In this document: piece by piece, positions 26,171 to 38,524 of the stretch
Position numbering within the stretch: the stretch's first letter is position 1
Layout of the letters: every line of letters begins with the position of its first letter
Source: Brasenia schreberi
Taxonomy: Eukaryota > Streptophyta > Magnoliopsida > Nymphaeales > Cabombaceae
NCBI GenBank assembly: GCA_036023115.1
Contig: JAYKKT010000040.1
Location: forward strand, 1,981,501-2,045,500
Reading direction: 5' to 3'
DNA length: 64,000 bases
Position numbers and translations under genes: made by a program
Notes under the pieces: generated by a model
Database searches by the model: none
What the model saw: only the letters and a program-made list of their open reading frames with translations
What the model was told of the DNA's origin: nothing

Positions 26171-28308
26171 TCTAGATTCAAGAAACCTACAAAAATAGAA
26201 AATCACAAGAAACCATCATAATCATCCAATTTAAAAATAATGATTTAGATTTTAATTGAAAAAATAAAATAAAAAAAAACTTTTTAAATTAATTACACTC
26301 GCAAGAAATTGTACTTTTTACTTTTAAAATTTAAAAATCTTTACTTTCAATCTTTCAAATTTGATGATTGTGATGAGTGTTGTGTGCCCATTCGCCGTAG
26401 CTATATGAACAGAGTATGAACGAGTTGCTTCGGGCTCATTTTGAAGGCTAGTATATAGCTCATTTGGCTCCTAATATGACATCGATGTACATTTATGGGA
26501 AGAAAAATCATCGTGCAGCAACTAATTGGGTTGGTTCGCTTTTACTCAGAAGTCGACTCATTTTCAGAAAGAAAATTGAAACCAATTTGTTATCGTAGAG
26601 TTAACCTACGCACTTGTTGAAAGGCTTCATGATATGTCACATGGATGCTTCATTTGTGCTGTCATGAGTTTGCTTAGATGTGGCAGAAGCCTTTATGAGA
26701 CTATGGCAACCTACATCTATACCTTATCCATGTGACATAGGTTTAAACCAGATCATGAAATAAGACCAATTCAATAGACTAAATGCATCGCAATCAAAAT
26801 GGTCGAAACAACAAAAGGTTTTTCGTCTTAAAAGATCGGACGGAGTTTTATGCAGCCCATCAACTACCTCACGGACCTTCGTTTGGAGCTTAGCAATTCA
26901 TTCACCTGGTCTATGAGAGGAGATAAATAGACAATCCTGTCATCCTCTTCCCCCATGCTGAACAGTTGAAGCAGGAAGTCTCAGTATTTTTACTTGCTCA
27001 AAATCAATTACTGCCTGTCTTCCTTTTCTCATATTAAAGCTCATTCGGAGGCATCTGCCGATCCACAGGAGAGTGCAGAAAACCAAATTAGAGATTCAAC
27101 AGTTTAGGCTTGGTTTCAATAACTGGCCTAACCAGAACAAGGCAATCATGTAGAGTAGAAAACTAGCAGCAAGCGCTTCGGCTCTGGATCCGAATTCAGT
27201 AGTCCTAATTAGGTGCATTGTGTATCCAGATTATTTATAAAAATCTTCCTTATGTGGTGCTGCCTGTCCAAATAAGTTAAGGTTAGATTCAATAATTCCT
27301 CCACCCATCCGCGACCGATACATTTATGCAGCCAGTAGGATTCAAGCCCTATGATTAGGTGCGGTACCATACATTAACCAATGATTGCACATTCAGGTTT
27401 CCTTTCATGAAAATCAGACTGTCCTTGGGAATGAATGTGTTTCAGAAATCGAACTCAAAGTGCATGTAAGTCGTTCTCACCAAAAGAAGATGCATGCAAG
27501 TTATTTCCGACTGTCAAACTGAGCATAGTCTTAACCGCCATGGTTGGCCTAAGAGAAAGCAGCAACACTAAAAGCGAAAGAGATATGCCTCTCAAGTAGT
27601 TACTGCATTGAATTCCATTTTTGTCATGTGGGTTTTAGTCCTGCATTCAATAGTACAGCTTGGGCCACCTGAATCTTCACTCAGGTAATCGGCCAAAGAG
27701 GAATAAATATTGAAACATGCAACATACTGTAAACGTTCTTTTCTTGTTGCTTAATTTCTGCGGCTGAAATCGTGTTCACTCACGCAGGCTTGTCAATGGA
27801 CGTCACATTCATGCAGATTTCATTATGCTAATGATCGAGTAATACACATAAAATGCCCTGTATTTCAATACAAACTCTATTCGTATGTATGTATGAATAC
27901 ACACATTCCAGTAAACAGACCAGAAAGAACACAGCAACTGATAGGAGTACTAACATGCATATGTAAATCAGTTCGCTTTCTTCGTACCTGTACTTCAGAT
28001 TGCCAGCAATGAGAAGTATGGGCAACGTGGGGGAACAATAAGATTCAATGAGAAATATGGTTAATGTAGGAGAACAATAAGATTCCATTACCAGATACAA
28101 ATATGGGCAACGGGTGCAAGTTATTTGATTGTGTCCATACACTTTCCTTTTAGGTAGGTATTCCTGCTCATACCGAGGATGACCCGCACCACACTACTGG
28201 CACAGATGATTCCATGCAGAAATCTTTCATTATCAGTTGCTAGTTTCTACACCTATCAATTGATGTCTTCCACGGAAGAAATTAAGCATAATATCCCTTC
28301 TATTATTA
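25106..28308. other. Intergenic with foldback sequences
   Basis: A (TA)(GA) tract at about 26121-26170 abuts an AT-rich segment with imperfect inverted arms (about 26210-26232 and 26357-26376). A second inverted repeat has perfect 14-bp arms (TATGTCACATGGAT near 26632 and its complement near 26733). A 42-bp imperfect tandem repeat lies near 28010-28075. No gene is supported. Confidence 0.45.
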
Positions 28309-28511
28309 AAACTTCAACCATGTAAAGGTTCACCCTTTCATGGCCAGTCCCAAGCTCGGATAAAGGAGGAGGGTTACGTTAAGCTTTCGACAACATAAAA
28401 CTTTGTTGAACTTATTTATCGTAGATTCTACAAATTATGATAGTGCTTTGTGGAAACAAAGAATTTATGCAGCCGACCTCATCTAGTATGGGAAAAAGCT
28501 TAGTTGTTGTT
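28309..28511 (+). mobile_element. Internally deleted RTE derivative, copy 2
   Basis: About 203 bp. Its left part (CATGTAAAGGTTCACCC...CCCAAGCTCGGATAAA) matches the 5' end of the RTE LINE at 53.24 kb. Its right part (TGTGGAAACAAAGAATTT...CTAGTATGGGAAAAAG, then TTG units) matches the LINE 3' end. The switch is at the same ATGATAG point as in the 5.8-kb copy. The flanks TATCCCTTCTATTATTA (28292-28308) and TATCCGTCCTATTATTA (28512-28528) form a 17-bp target-site duplication with two mismatches. Confidence 0.8.
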
Positions 28512-28535
28512 TATCCGTCCTATTATTACACTCGC

Positions 28536-28690
28536 ACTCAGGGCATCAGCCCACCTAATAGGGCTCACAACTCCACCCAACGGAGAGTGTGAGTTTGATT
28601 CCTGGGGCATGCATGCCTGGCTTCAGCGGCCCATTGTAACCAAAGAGAAGAATATCTTGTACATTTGTAGAGTTTACCACAAAGCATCTT
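28536..28690 (+). mobile_element. tRNA-derived SINE-like copy
   Basis: A B-box-like GAGTTTGATTCC at 28591-28602 is preceded by a degenerate A-box-like block (ATCAGCCCACCTAATAGG, near 28545). It lies just downstream of the RTE derivative. Ends are uncertain. Confidence 0.4.
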
Positions 28691-28849
28691 TTGAAGGAAG
28701 TACATAATCTGTTATACATGGAGTTGCACCATATTGTACTTATGAATGTGCACAGAAGCCATATTTTGAAAATGTTTTAAGTACAGCAAGTGCTCAAGTC
28801 CATCAAAATAACCAGTTATAAATACATAGTGCCAAACTCTGGGAAAACT

Positions 28850-28850
28850 G

Positions 28851-28930
<80 letters not shown>
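28850..28930. repeat. Compound (GT)n(GA)n microsatellite
   Basis: A GT tract at about 28850-28896 runs into a GA tract at about 28897-28929. Confidence 0.95.
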
Positions 28931-28933
<3 letters not shown>

Positions 28934-28963
28934 CCCTAGGCAACACTAATACTTGGTACTCTT

Positions 28964-29169
28964 GGTAAAAATTACCTCTGGATGTAGTTGCGTACAATAT
29001 CCTTCATGTAGGCAGCAAGAAAAATATATCCTCTATGCATTGTAATTGCATTATACGAGTTTGCTAGGTAAAAATTACCTCTGGATGTAGTTGCGTACAA
29101 TATCCTTCATGTAGGCAGCAAGAAAAATATATCCTCTATGCATTGTAATTGCATTATACGAGTTTGACA
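28964..29169. repeat. Perfect 103-bp tandem duplication
   Basis: The unit starting GGTAAAAATTACCTCTGG at 28964 is repeated at 29067 with no difference that I can see over about 100 bp. This implies a recent event. It has no coding content. Confidence 0.92.
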
Positions 29170-31857
29170 CTCTAAAGCATGCAAGACATGTTCAGCTTTG
29201 TCTTTTCATTTGGACCAACCTTCTTTTCAGAGTTTCGCCTGACAGTGTTACTATCTTCTGGCTCTGTTGTTAGAGGACACGCATACTGAAAATGGGTTCC
29301 AACAGGCTTTTCACTGGCAGATGGCATTACGGATACACCTTCAAACCGAAGTTCCGAAGATCCGTCATGATTGTCATGTAGCTGAGTCAGCCCATCGTCA
29401 AAAGCTCATTGTCTTACCATGATTGTTACATGTTGAAAATTACCCTAACTTCCGGATGTTGAAGCTCAATGCATCTATCAGGGGATAATTTTGTCACCAT
29501 GAATTCTTATTATTGAAAATAGCCAAATGGAGCTCCAGATCAAAGGTGTGAGAAGTTGAAAGTAAAAGCACTACAAAGGAGACAGAACAAGTGCCGGAGA
29601 GGAACTATAATGTACAATATTGTTCTTATGGAGTTAAACGTGGATACGAGCCAAGATGGAATAACATTGCCATATAAAGTACACATTCTTCATAACTTGG
29701 GGCTCCTCCCTAACATCCATCTACTATTTAGTGTGACGAATCTATGTACCACATATCTGTCCTAAACCAAACATCCAGTCAGAAAAGCAAGAATATTGAA
29801 ATTGATGTGCGTTTTGCAACAGATCAGGCACACCTAACAAAGCCACTGGGTACATGTGATCGAGCAAACATTTGAACTTCAAAGAAAACCTACCATCATG
29901 CCGGCTTAGTTTGACGGGGCAATGCTAGTGAACTACAGAGTTCTATTAGGTTCAAACAATCCAGTCCATCAAGCCACCAGGTTTGATGACAACAGCAAAG
30001 CAGAGTTGGGAACAAATTTGTTGCAGCAGAATGCTGAAACTAGAATAGAATCAAAGCGTATGAAGAGACGATATTCACATCAGAAAAGCTCCTCAAAGAA
30101 CCATTAATAGCAAAGTGAACCCCATGGTAGCAGCACTAGATTTGGTGGGTACATAGGTGGAAGTTAAGGGATCCAATGGAGGAAATACTTGCAAGGAAAT
30201 CTGTACTACATTGTTAAAAGGAATAGAAACGTCTTAGTGAGGAAAGAATAGTGGATGTAGGACCAGTTTACTGCTGGCTGGAAGCACTCTGTACCGGACT
30301 CAAACCATCCATCCGTTGAGCCAGAAGCCATCCAGTTCGAGTTGTTGACAGCAAGCCAGAATTCGCTATGGATCTGCTACAGCTGATAAGGCTCGAACAT
30401 AGGAAAAGTCAAAGTATATGGGAAGGACATCTCTACAGCGTGAAAGATACAATACATATATAGGAAATTTTGGGGGTTCAATTGGTTGTAAGTCAAACCT
30501 GTACTCGAACCACTCTAAAACCTGGTGCACATTGTCTTGTTTCTTTACTTACCTGAATTGGTGAAAGATACAATACATATATTTGAATTGGCTTCCTGTT
30601 TTGATTTCTCTCCATTTTAAACCTGGTGCATATTGTCTTCTTCATTTATTTTCCTGAACCATTTTCTCCAAGAACCAACAAAATGTTTAGCAAGGAACCA
30701 GACTCAAAATTCACTATCCTTAGCATACATAAATTGTGTCAGCTATGTACCAGCAGCAAACAAGAGCAACAAAGAGCGTACCTATTCAGTAGAAATTGTC
30801 AATGTATATTGATACATACAGCACGCAATGACAACTACAACAGAATATAAGAAAGCATCAAAATTCTGACAGTGCATGTACTTTATTTTTCATTACTGTA
30901 TAGAAAGAAAATTTTCAATTTTCAATTAGAAGGGCCATGAAATTAGTTTGTTAAGCATAGTATTATGTCCCAATGCTTCATAGCATAGTGTAATGAATGC
31001 CTTCGAGCTTCTTAAAGATCATTAGAAGTCTTTTAATAATACTACATCTGGCAATTAATAGTGGTATTCCATATAAACGTACTTCGCTTTATGCACATAC
31101 TTGTGCTCTATGGCATTTGTGCATCCACTGCTGGGAAGATGGCTACGGTTGGATCGGTGCACACATATCTAATTGTTAATGATGTTCAAGTAGAACCTAC
31201 CATTCCCATGGATTTATCACAAGGTAGAAGAAAAATAGTCCAAATCCAACAATAAACTAATATGATAGGTTCTGCTTTTCTAAATTATATCTAAACTTGA
31301 TAACCTAATAGATTTGACAACTATTCCATCCTTTCGTGACAATGAAACCAAGACAAATACATCTGAAGTTTCAGCCAACATCTGTCAAATTCAATACCAC
31401 TATAATCAACTTTAAGAGCACAATCATAAAAAATGTACTAAGATTTGGTAGATGACTAACTGAATCTGATTATGAAGGAACGCCTTCTGATGAAAAAAAA
31501 AAGGAAGGCGGAAAAGAATATGGCCGCTCATCACAGATGTGTCTCCTGTGTCAGTCTCCAATATCAACCAAAAGAAAGATCCCTTTCAGAGGATTTTGTG
31601 CAGCTTACAATGCCATACGCACCATCAAATTGACCAGTTTGGTAGTAAGTCACAAAAATTTGACCTTCGATGAAAAATGAAGATCATGGAACATCTTAAA
31701 AGTGGAAGCTGGCGTCATAAAAGGTGGACTTTGAGCACTACTACACTCTAAGATACTCCCAGCTCAGTCCTTCACATTCATAAAGCAGAGAACCAAATCT
31801 TCCAGCTGCCAGAATGATTCTTCAGGGGAAAACGCAAAAATTCGTACTCCATTATAT
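29170..31857. other. Intergenic and 3' flank of the DUF604 gene
   Basis: No gene is recognised. A diverged tandem duplication of about 122 bp starts GTGAAAGATACAATACATAT at 30439 and 30561. The stretch near 31500-31857 is probably the 3' untranslated region of the minus-strand glycosyltransferase gene. Confidence 0.45.
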
Positions 31858-33854
31858 TCACACAATTTCTGCAATTGATGTGAGCTTGCGTCTCTCACAC
31901 TGCCCAACTATCAACCTCAGGCTATTGCTGGCGTTAACATTTGTTCGGCAACAGAGTCTTCGAGGAAACTGAACCAAATGAAAACCAAAAAGGAAAATCA
32001 AAGTTAGCTGAACCATATCGACCACTAATTAAGCCGCATTCAACTTGAACTAGTTGCAATTGTTAAAGAATGGAGCAAAGTGAATAATTCTTGCTACCCA
32101 CCAAATGCCATTTCTCACTGAGAGGTTTCCCAATCACTTGAATATCTTCTACATCGCGAAGCGGGAGGGTTCTCGGGAAACAAAATACTCTTCTTTTAAA
32201 TTCACCGTTCCCCTTCTCTCGTCCATACATACCCAACGTTGAATTCCCAAGTGTACCAACATCTTTCAAGAAGAATAGTACCGGCCTCTTACACCTTGAC
32301 CTATAAGCATCCCTCATGTCAAAATCGAACTCGTTCCTATCACTCAATCTGTTCCAAGCCATATAAGTCTGCTCGGACCTTTCAAGATCACGAGGAAGAA
32401 CAATGTTGGGGAACACTTGAACAACATAACCCAGCGAAACAGCAAACGTCAATTGACGTTTACGATCATAACAGACTGATCGCTGCAAGAAGCTCAAAGG
32501 GTCAACTTTCATAGCCCTCGTGAAGAGCCTGAGGCTATCAAGTGAATTCAAACCAGGGTACAATGGGTCCACTGCTTCAACATGATGAATAGAAACGAGT
32601 GGAGCGATTGGATGAGCAGCTAAAAGCCCGTGTGCGCTCCCTCTTATATCCCACTGAAAACAGAAAATCAAAACAGGAAGCCAATTCAAATCTGAAAATC
32701 CAGCACTCAAGCAAATTAAATCCATATTCGCGAGGGGGGGAAAGGAAATTTCTATAACCAAACAAAGTGAAGAACGACAAGAAGAAAACTCGAAGTAGAG
32801 ATATTCAAATATGAAACCTATTGGAAAAGAAAATCGTCTGATGGAATCCACATTTTCAAGTGAAGAAACTTTCACTGACCAAAAAATGAGAAATCTATCA
32901 ACTGGATAATCAAAGATGCAACAAGGATGGAAACTGAATTACTTGATGGAATCCATATTCTCGGGTGAGAGGCACGCCGAGCTCAGAGATGCAAGCGTGA
33001 AGCCGATCATCGCTGCCGTAGAGCTTCGGGTACCGCTCCAAGCACTCATCCTGCATCTCCGAGATCGCCTCTGCCAGAGGATAGCTGATTGCAATCCCAC
33101 CGCCGCCGAACGCCATGGAATGACTGAAATAAGTATTCGCGGAGTGGCTCTCCGACGGCCCGCCGATGTAGAACATCTCGGACGGATCATACTTAGCCAA
33201 AACGCGAATCAAATTGTCCGGATTGAAGATCGTGTCATCATCGCCGAGCACAAACCACCGGACTCCGGGCAATCCTAGTTGGAAACTCTCCTTCACAATC
33301 CGCGAGATCCTCAAACCCGAAGGGTGCCCCGTCGGATTCGTGTATCTGAACCGCGAGATGTCCTCCGAAATCCTAATCGGAGGCAATCCCTCGTCATGCC
33401 CGTCGTAGTCAGAGAGTTTCTCCTCTAACCAGACGTGTCCGATTGTCTTGCCCGGGCTCCACCAGAGCCTCACGAACTCTTTCCTCTTGCTCCAGAGTTG
33501 CGCCGAGCCCGCAATGCCGAAGAGAATGTGCCGCAAAGATAGAGGCTCGTAGTTACCGCGAGGTTCGCGGCCGGAGTTCTGCCTGGATTCTCCGTCTGAG
33601 GGACCGGAAACGTTGACCAAAGCGCCGTCGCCCGGTTGCCAGGGGAAAAAGGAAGCGGGGCTTCCTTCCCACTCCTTTAGCTGGTACCAACTAGGACGCC
33701 TAATACCGCCCGAGAATACGAGCGAGATCCAGGCAGCGGTGGCGAGGATGATGGCGAGGGAGACGGAGATGGTGACACCCGCGAGGCGGCCGTGAGGCCA
33801 CCGCCGAGTACTCCGGGACCGGCCGAAAAGTTCACCCCTATCTTCGCTCGACAT
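31858..33854 (-). CDS. DUF604 (Fringe-related) glycosyltransferase
   Basis: Three exons: 32943-33854, 32102-32653 and 31858-31968, with GT-AG introns of 289 and 133 bp in phase 0. The product is about 524 residues. A membrane anchor at about 24-47 (ISVSLAIILATAAWISLVF) after a basic N-terminus suggests a type II Golgi protein. The luminal part holds LRHILFGIAGSAQLW, the metal-binding DDD (205-207, in FVLGDDDTIFN), FGGGGIAISYPLA, and YGSDDRLHACISELG. Exon 2 starts WDIRGSAHGLLAAHP. Exon 3 supplies the family's typical RRxCC ending (FPRRLCC), which supports its assignment. The family is related to Fringe beta-1,3-N-acetylglucosaminyltransferases (GT31). The plant substrate is not established. 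The order and motifs look intact, so I expect a functional gene. Confidence 0.92.
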
Positions 33855-36800
33855 CCTCCACGGCCCTCATCTCGGAGCTCGCCTCCAGCTTCGAAGGAAC
33901 GCCCGCGATTTATGGCATCGGGAGGCCGACCGACCGACGTCTCGCGACGGTTCCGGCGACAGAGAGAGAGAGAGAACGAACTTGTCGCAGCGATCCACGA
34001 TGCACCGGGCGTTCCTTATCTCTCTGGAAAAAGAATATACTTTTTGGTTATTCCGTTTCGCCCGCAATATGTTTTTCCTTTCTCAGTTAGCGGAATAAGT
34101 CTTCACCCAGCCTTATTCTCCATTGTACCATGTCTTGTGTTATATTAGCATTTAACTTAATCTTATTATCACTTAAAGTAAGGCATCCATCAGATCTTAC
34201 ATATCTTTCAAATGCATTTTACTAAAACTTCTTGAAACCAAATCTGATCCGTTTATTAATTAATAAAAATATTATCAACTTAATAAGATTAATGAATCAC
34301 AATCATTTTGGATAATGGATATAAGTGATCCATTGTTCATCCCTAGGTTTATCTAGGGAGGCTAAACCATAAGGCTGACTTAAATTGACACTCTTTCCTT
34401 TTTGACCGGGTAGAGACATGTGATGGACGTGCGTAGTATGATAAGAAATCACATGAAACCACTGATTTCGGTTCCATTTTATAAGTTTTTTTTTTCTTGA
34501 ATTTTCTTTTACCTTTTTTCTTTTTATTTTCGGTTCATCCGGGACCAGAACCAGCAGCTACGGTCCATGATTATGGGCAAACTGGTACCAATAGCCTAAT
34601 CCAACGATGATATCTAAATAAAGGACCTAGATGGTCCTGCCAACCTATTGATCCTCTCACATTACTGATGATATTTCAACACTGTTCTACCACACACTTC
34701 TTTCGATTGCAATCCGAACATGCAATTCTTCATGTATTTCTCCTGTTCTATGTTTGACTCGGATCTTTTAATTATCAGGTCCATTTTGTGATGTATTTGG
34801 AAAAGGGAAGACTAAATCAGTATACCTGTATGTAACCAAACAAACGACAATTATAACAGGTTAGCACGTTCATAAAAAATTAATAAAACACAAATCTCTA
34901 TGCTTTTCTATTATTGTTTAGCGAGAGGGAGACGACGTATTAGATTTGGATCTTTTTGCTTCATGAGTGACTATAAGAAAAGAGAAAGAAGAATTGGTAG
35001 GATTTTGGGTATAAACTTTTAAGTTGAGGGTGTGCTTGATACAAGGTTTTAGAGAACCTGAACCTTTTGGTACTCGTAGTTCCAAGTTCCGTTGTACATC
35101 GAATACGAAACTCATTTTTGTGATAATATCGAATACGAAACCCATTGCTGGCATAATGTTTTGGGTGAGTTGATACCTTTCCTATAAGGTTTTAATATAA
35201 GAGCTATTCAATCTTTGATCGGAAATAAAAAATCGAATAACCAAATCCGGATCTGAATCATATCCAATAAAACTGCAATATGATACCAGATAAGAAAAAT
35301 CCAAGTCTGAACTTTGTCCCTAATCGGATATGGCTTCAGATAGAATCCCATCTAATTAGATCTCAGATTGAATCGGATCTTAGAGGTGTTCGATCCCTTG
35401 AGACCTTGACATCCCCATAAATAATGTGTTGCTGGTGCATGAATCAGGAGGGTAACTTTCTACTGGTTGGCAATATTCCCTGGTCCTGAAACTAGACAAC
35501 CACTTGGGTTGCAGAACCCCGTCTTCGACTATGTAAAGCATCGAATAAAGTTTTATCTATGTAAACCCTCTCTGTGGTGCGTGTGCATGTGCGCACATGC
35601 CCATATACAGTGTGTTTATGTGTACTATATTATATAGATATGTGTGTGTGTCCGTGCATGTGTATGTCTTTGTGCGTTGCATATTCCTGTTATATGTATG
35701 TGTACATGTTTCAAAAGGCCAACAGGCCCGACATGCATTTCTGGAATGCCGTTGTCCATGACATGTGCTATTATGCTCAGAGCCACCATTTTACGCATTA
35801 TTCCTAGAAAAGTAATACTAAACCCGATACAGTTTAGAGCTCAGTATTCGCTACCTAATGAAACCCTCCTCCTTTGTCTAGGCTTTAGGACAAGCTATAT
35901 ATTTACAACCTTGTTTCTTCGCCGAAGGACACTTTGGTTCGACACAGTTTTCATTCCCGTACCCGACTCCTCAGGCTTGAACTTTTTCAGTGCTAACAGA
36001 CCTTCATCAGATGAACATGCAAACTGTAGGTCTCTTTGTATGTATATAATTCTGCAACCATTTATTCATATTGCACTGTATGAAACAGTATGAATAAGTG
36101 TAGAACAAAATCATTGGCTATAAGAGGAGGTAAGAACCCCCAAAATGGCCAGTATGTAGCACTTCAGATCCTTATAAAACAACCATAGAGCATAAAATGG
36201 CACTTCACATCTCATATGAATGTAGACCTACTTTGGGTCTCACACATCATAGTGGACCCGATTCGGGCTCCATAAATGTTTTGGAATACAGCTTCTGTCG
36301 TTTGGACCAAAGTCTCTAAACGAAACCAAAATGAGAACCAAGTTTTATCCCAACATCTCACACATCAAGACGATTCCAGTTTTAGCTTGAGTCCTAAACC
36401 GCCCAAAACCGGAAAAAAACATTACAATTTGAAATTTAAAAGGATGAATTAGAAAAATACGGAGCAGACAGTTTGGAACGACCGGTTCCGGTTCCACCCC
36501 AACTTTGATTATACTAACCGAATCGGGTGGTTCATGGTTCCATTTCCAGTTTGACCAGTGACAGTTTTGGCCGGTTCCTGTCTCGATTGGCTTCCACTTG
36601 GAAAAATCATATTCTCTTTGGCTGACAAAAGGACTAAAGAGCATCTAGTGGGTTTGTCTTTTTCTCCTCAACTAGCCTTGCATCAAATTTTTAAAGGAAG
36701 TAAAACGACTTTCTTCTTTCGAAGTTGATAAAATGGATCCATAACTTTGGGGAATCGAGGGCAGTAATGAATCTTAAGTTTGTGATGGACACGAATTGTG

Positions 36801-37090
36801 ACCTGACCCAAAAAGCTCGTGTTGTAACCCGAAATAAGGAAACTTTCTTTGTAATTATCTCTTGCGAACATTTTGAGCGAAATGGTATATAAAAGGATAT
36901 GCACATAGGGATAAGGTGTTAGCACGGTCCTCTTTTCATCATGGTGGAAAATTGTTCTTCCTCTCATGTTCGGAGTGTACATCTGTGACTGAACTACCTA
37001 AATCTTATGTTCTTTCTATTGACTTTATGCTTTTGTGAACCGGCCTTATTGTGTGTGCTTCCAAAACGAGTCTGCTCAACAGGCCTTGGG
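33855..37090. other. Intergenic with GAACC/GGATCT-rich transposon remnants
   Basis: The DUF604 promoter must lie in the first part, but I cannot place a TATA box. Stretches at about 34470-34590, 35200-35410 (repeated GGATCTGAAT-like words ending AGAGGTGTTCGATCC) and 36300-36600 (CGGTTCCGGTTCC) look like subterminal repeats of hAT-type non-autonomous elements. No gene is supported. Confidence 0.45.
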
Positions 37091-37275
37091 ATCTGCTTAG
37101 GGGTGTTTGAAGAACTGTTGGAACCGAACCAAACCGTTAGAACTGAAATGAATCAGCCGTTTAGTTTGGTTCTTTTCGATTCTAACAAGACAAATAGTAT
37201 GCGGTTCAATTCACGGTTTCAGTACTGGAACCGAACCAAACCGCTAGAAAAATCTTTGGAGGAAAGCAAGTTTCA

Positions 37276-37327
37276 ATACCATATTGAGAAGGCAGGCAGA
37301 ACAAGGGGATCTAATGACAACTATAAA
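37276..37327 (+). promoter_or_regulatory. Degenerate plant snRNA promoter (USE + TATA)
   Basis: ATACCATATTG (37276-37286) matches the plant upstream sequence element RTCCCACATCG at 8 of 11 positions. TATAAA lies at 37322-37327, about 32 bp before the U2-like start. The 35-bp gap between the two is close to the Pol II-type snRNA spacing of about 33-34 bp, not the shorter Pol III spacing. The mismatches suggest decay. Confidence 0.5.
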
Positions 37328-37353
37328 ATGGATCATAAGGATCTGAACAAAGC

Positions 37354-37470
37354 ATACATTTCAGCCTTTTGGCTAAGATCAAGTGTAGTATTTGTTCTTA
37401 TCATATTAAAATCTGATATATGATCACTTAACTACATGATATTAAATTACTTTCTTTTTTAGAGAGGGCG
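37354..37470 (+). ncRNA. U2 snRNA-like 5' fragment (pseudogene)
   Basis: Starting ATACATTTCAGCCTTTTGG, the segment follows plant U2 snRNA through the branch-point-pairing region (GTGTAGTA intact) and TGTTCTTATC. It continues through ATCTGATAT and resumes at GATATTAAATTA near 37438-37449. Stem-loop IIb sequence between these is replaced, the Sm-site region is altered, and the 3' stem-loops are missing. U2 is the spliceosomal RNA that pairs with the intron branch point. Given the losses, this copy is probably non-functional. The promoter-like motifs show it arose by DNA copying, not retroposition. Confidence 0.8.
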
Positions 37471-37632
37471 TTATCTACAGTAGTTTTTAGTCAAATCTCA
37501 AATATATAGAACCATGGTTCAAAACTGAATTCGGTTCTAATCATGCCATGACTTGATTCAGTTCTCAAAATATTATGAACCACAACGAGATTGATGCTAG
37601 AATCGAACCAATCCGAACCATAAACACCCCTA

Positions 37633-38524
37633 GGCCTGCCCATGATGGGGAAAATGCAAAAGAATTCATATTAGTATTGTGGTGACTGATTTCTCACTGA
37701 ATAGGGTATTGTTGCCTTTAAAGTTCATTTACATCAAGTGAGCCGCTCGATCGAGCACGATAATAACTAAGAATCCATTTAACAGGCCACATTTTAGGGG
37801 AGAAAAAGGCTTGCTTTTGGTTTTAATTAGAATAGCTAGCCCATCATTTATGTTCATCCGCGACAATGGTTTCATGAGCTCTTTATCAACCACAATAAAA
37901 ACAATCCATTATAAAATCATAAATAATATTGTACAATCAACGGAACCAGAGCGCACTAGATTCAATTATCAGTGCAACCAGCAGCCGTGTGATTAGCCAG
38001 GTAGCTATTTGTTTATAGGCCTCATTTAATAATTGAAGAGGTAAAAAATCACCAAGAAAAAAAGTGATATAATTAGACCTTGTTCAACCATTCAAAGATT
38101 CAGACACAAGACCTAAACCAAGCATTTGGAGAGAGAGAGAGAGAGAGGTTGCATGACCAAGTTGGCCATATTTAAGATCCATCATGTGTTTGGTCATAAG
38201 CAATATTTATGTCGAAGGTATGTGCTTTAATGCATTCCACATCATATTATATATATTGACGTCAACAAGCCCCAGCTTTCATATCAGGTGAGCCTGCAAT
38301 CTAAGTGGGCCTCTCCCAGAAAGACACTCTTACATGATACTTGACTAAAATCATGTGAAATTCCTTGTTTATTCACAATAGCCTCAAAGAAAGAATAATT
38401 ACTTGAAACAGAGGGTAAAACAAAAACAGAGGTTTTAAAACAGATGAGCGTTGCAAGCAGAGAGCTCAGTGGCCATGTAACTATCAGTGAAACAGTAAAC
38501 TTATCAAAGTTCCAAACCTTTCTG
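37633..38524. other. Intergenic / 3' flank of the PMT gene
   Basis: AT-rich, with a short GA tract near 38131-38148. It probably includes the 3' untranslated region of the minus-strand methyltransferase gene. Nothing else is recognised. Confidence 0.45.

Larger units (their letters stand above)
37098..37632. mobile_element. hAT-like non-autonomous element carrying a U2 fragment
   Basis: The ends are inverted: TAGGGGTGTTT at 37098-37108 and its reverse complement AAACACCCCTA ending at 37632. Both subterminal zones are full of GAACC/GGTTC words, as in many plant hAT derivatives. The 8-mers just outside, GATCTGCT and GGCCTGCC, agree at 5 of 8 positions; all three differences are transitions, so they are at best a decayed target duplication. 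The middle holds a U2 snRNA-like segment with promoter-like motifs. No transposase is encoded. Confidence 0.55.

Noticed and set aside
32239..33408. Plus-strand open frames opposite the DUF604 exons
   Set aside because: They are antisense shadows of a well-supported minus-strand gene.
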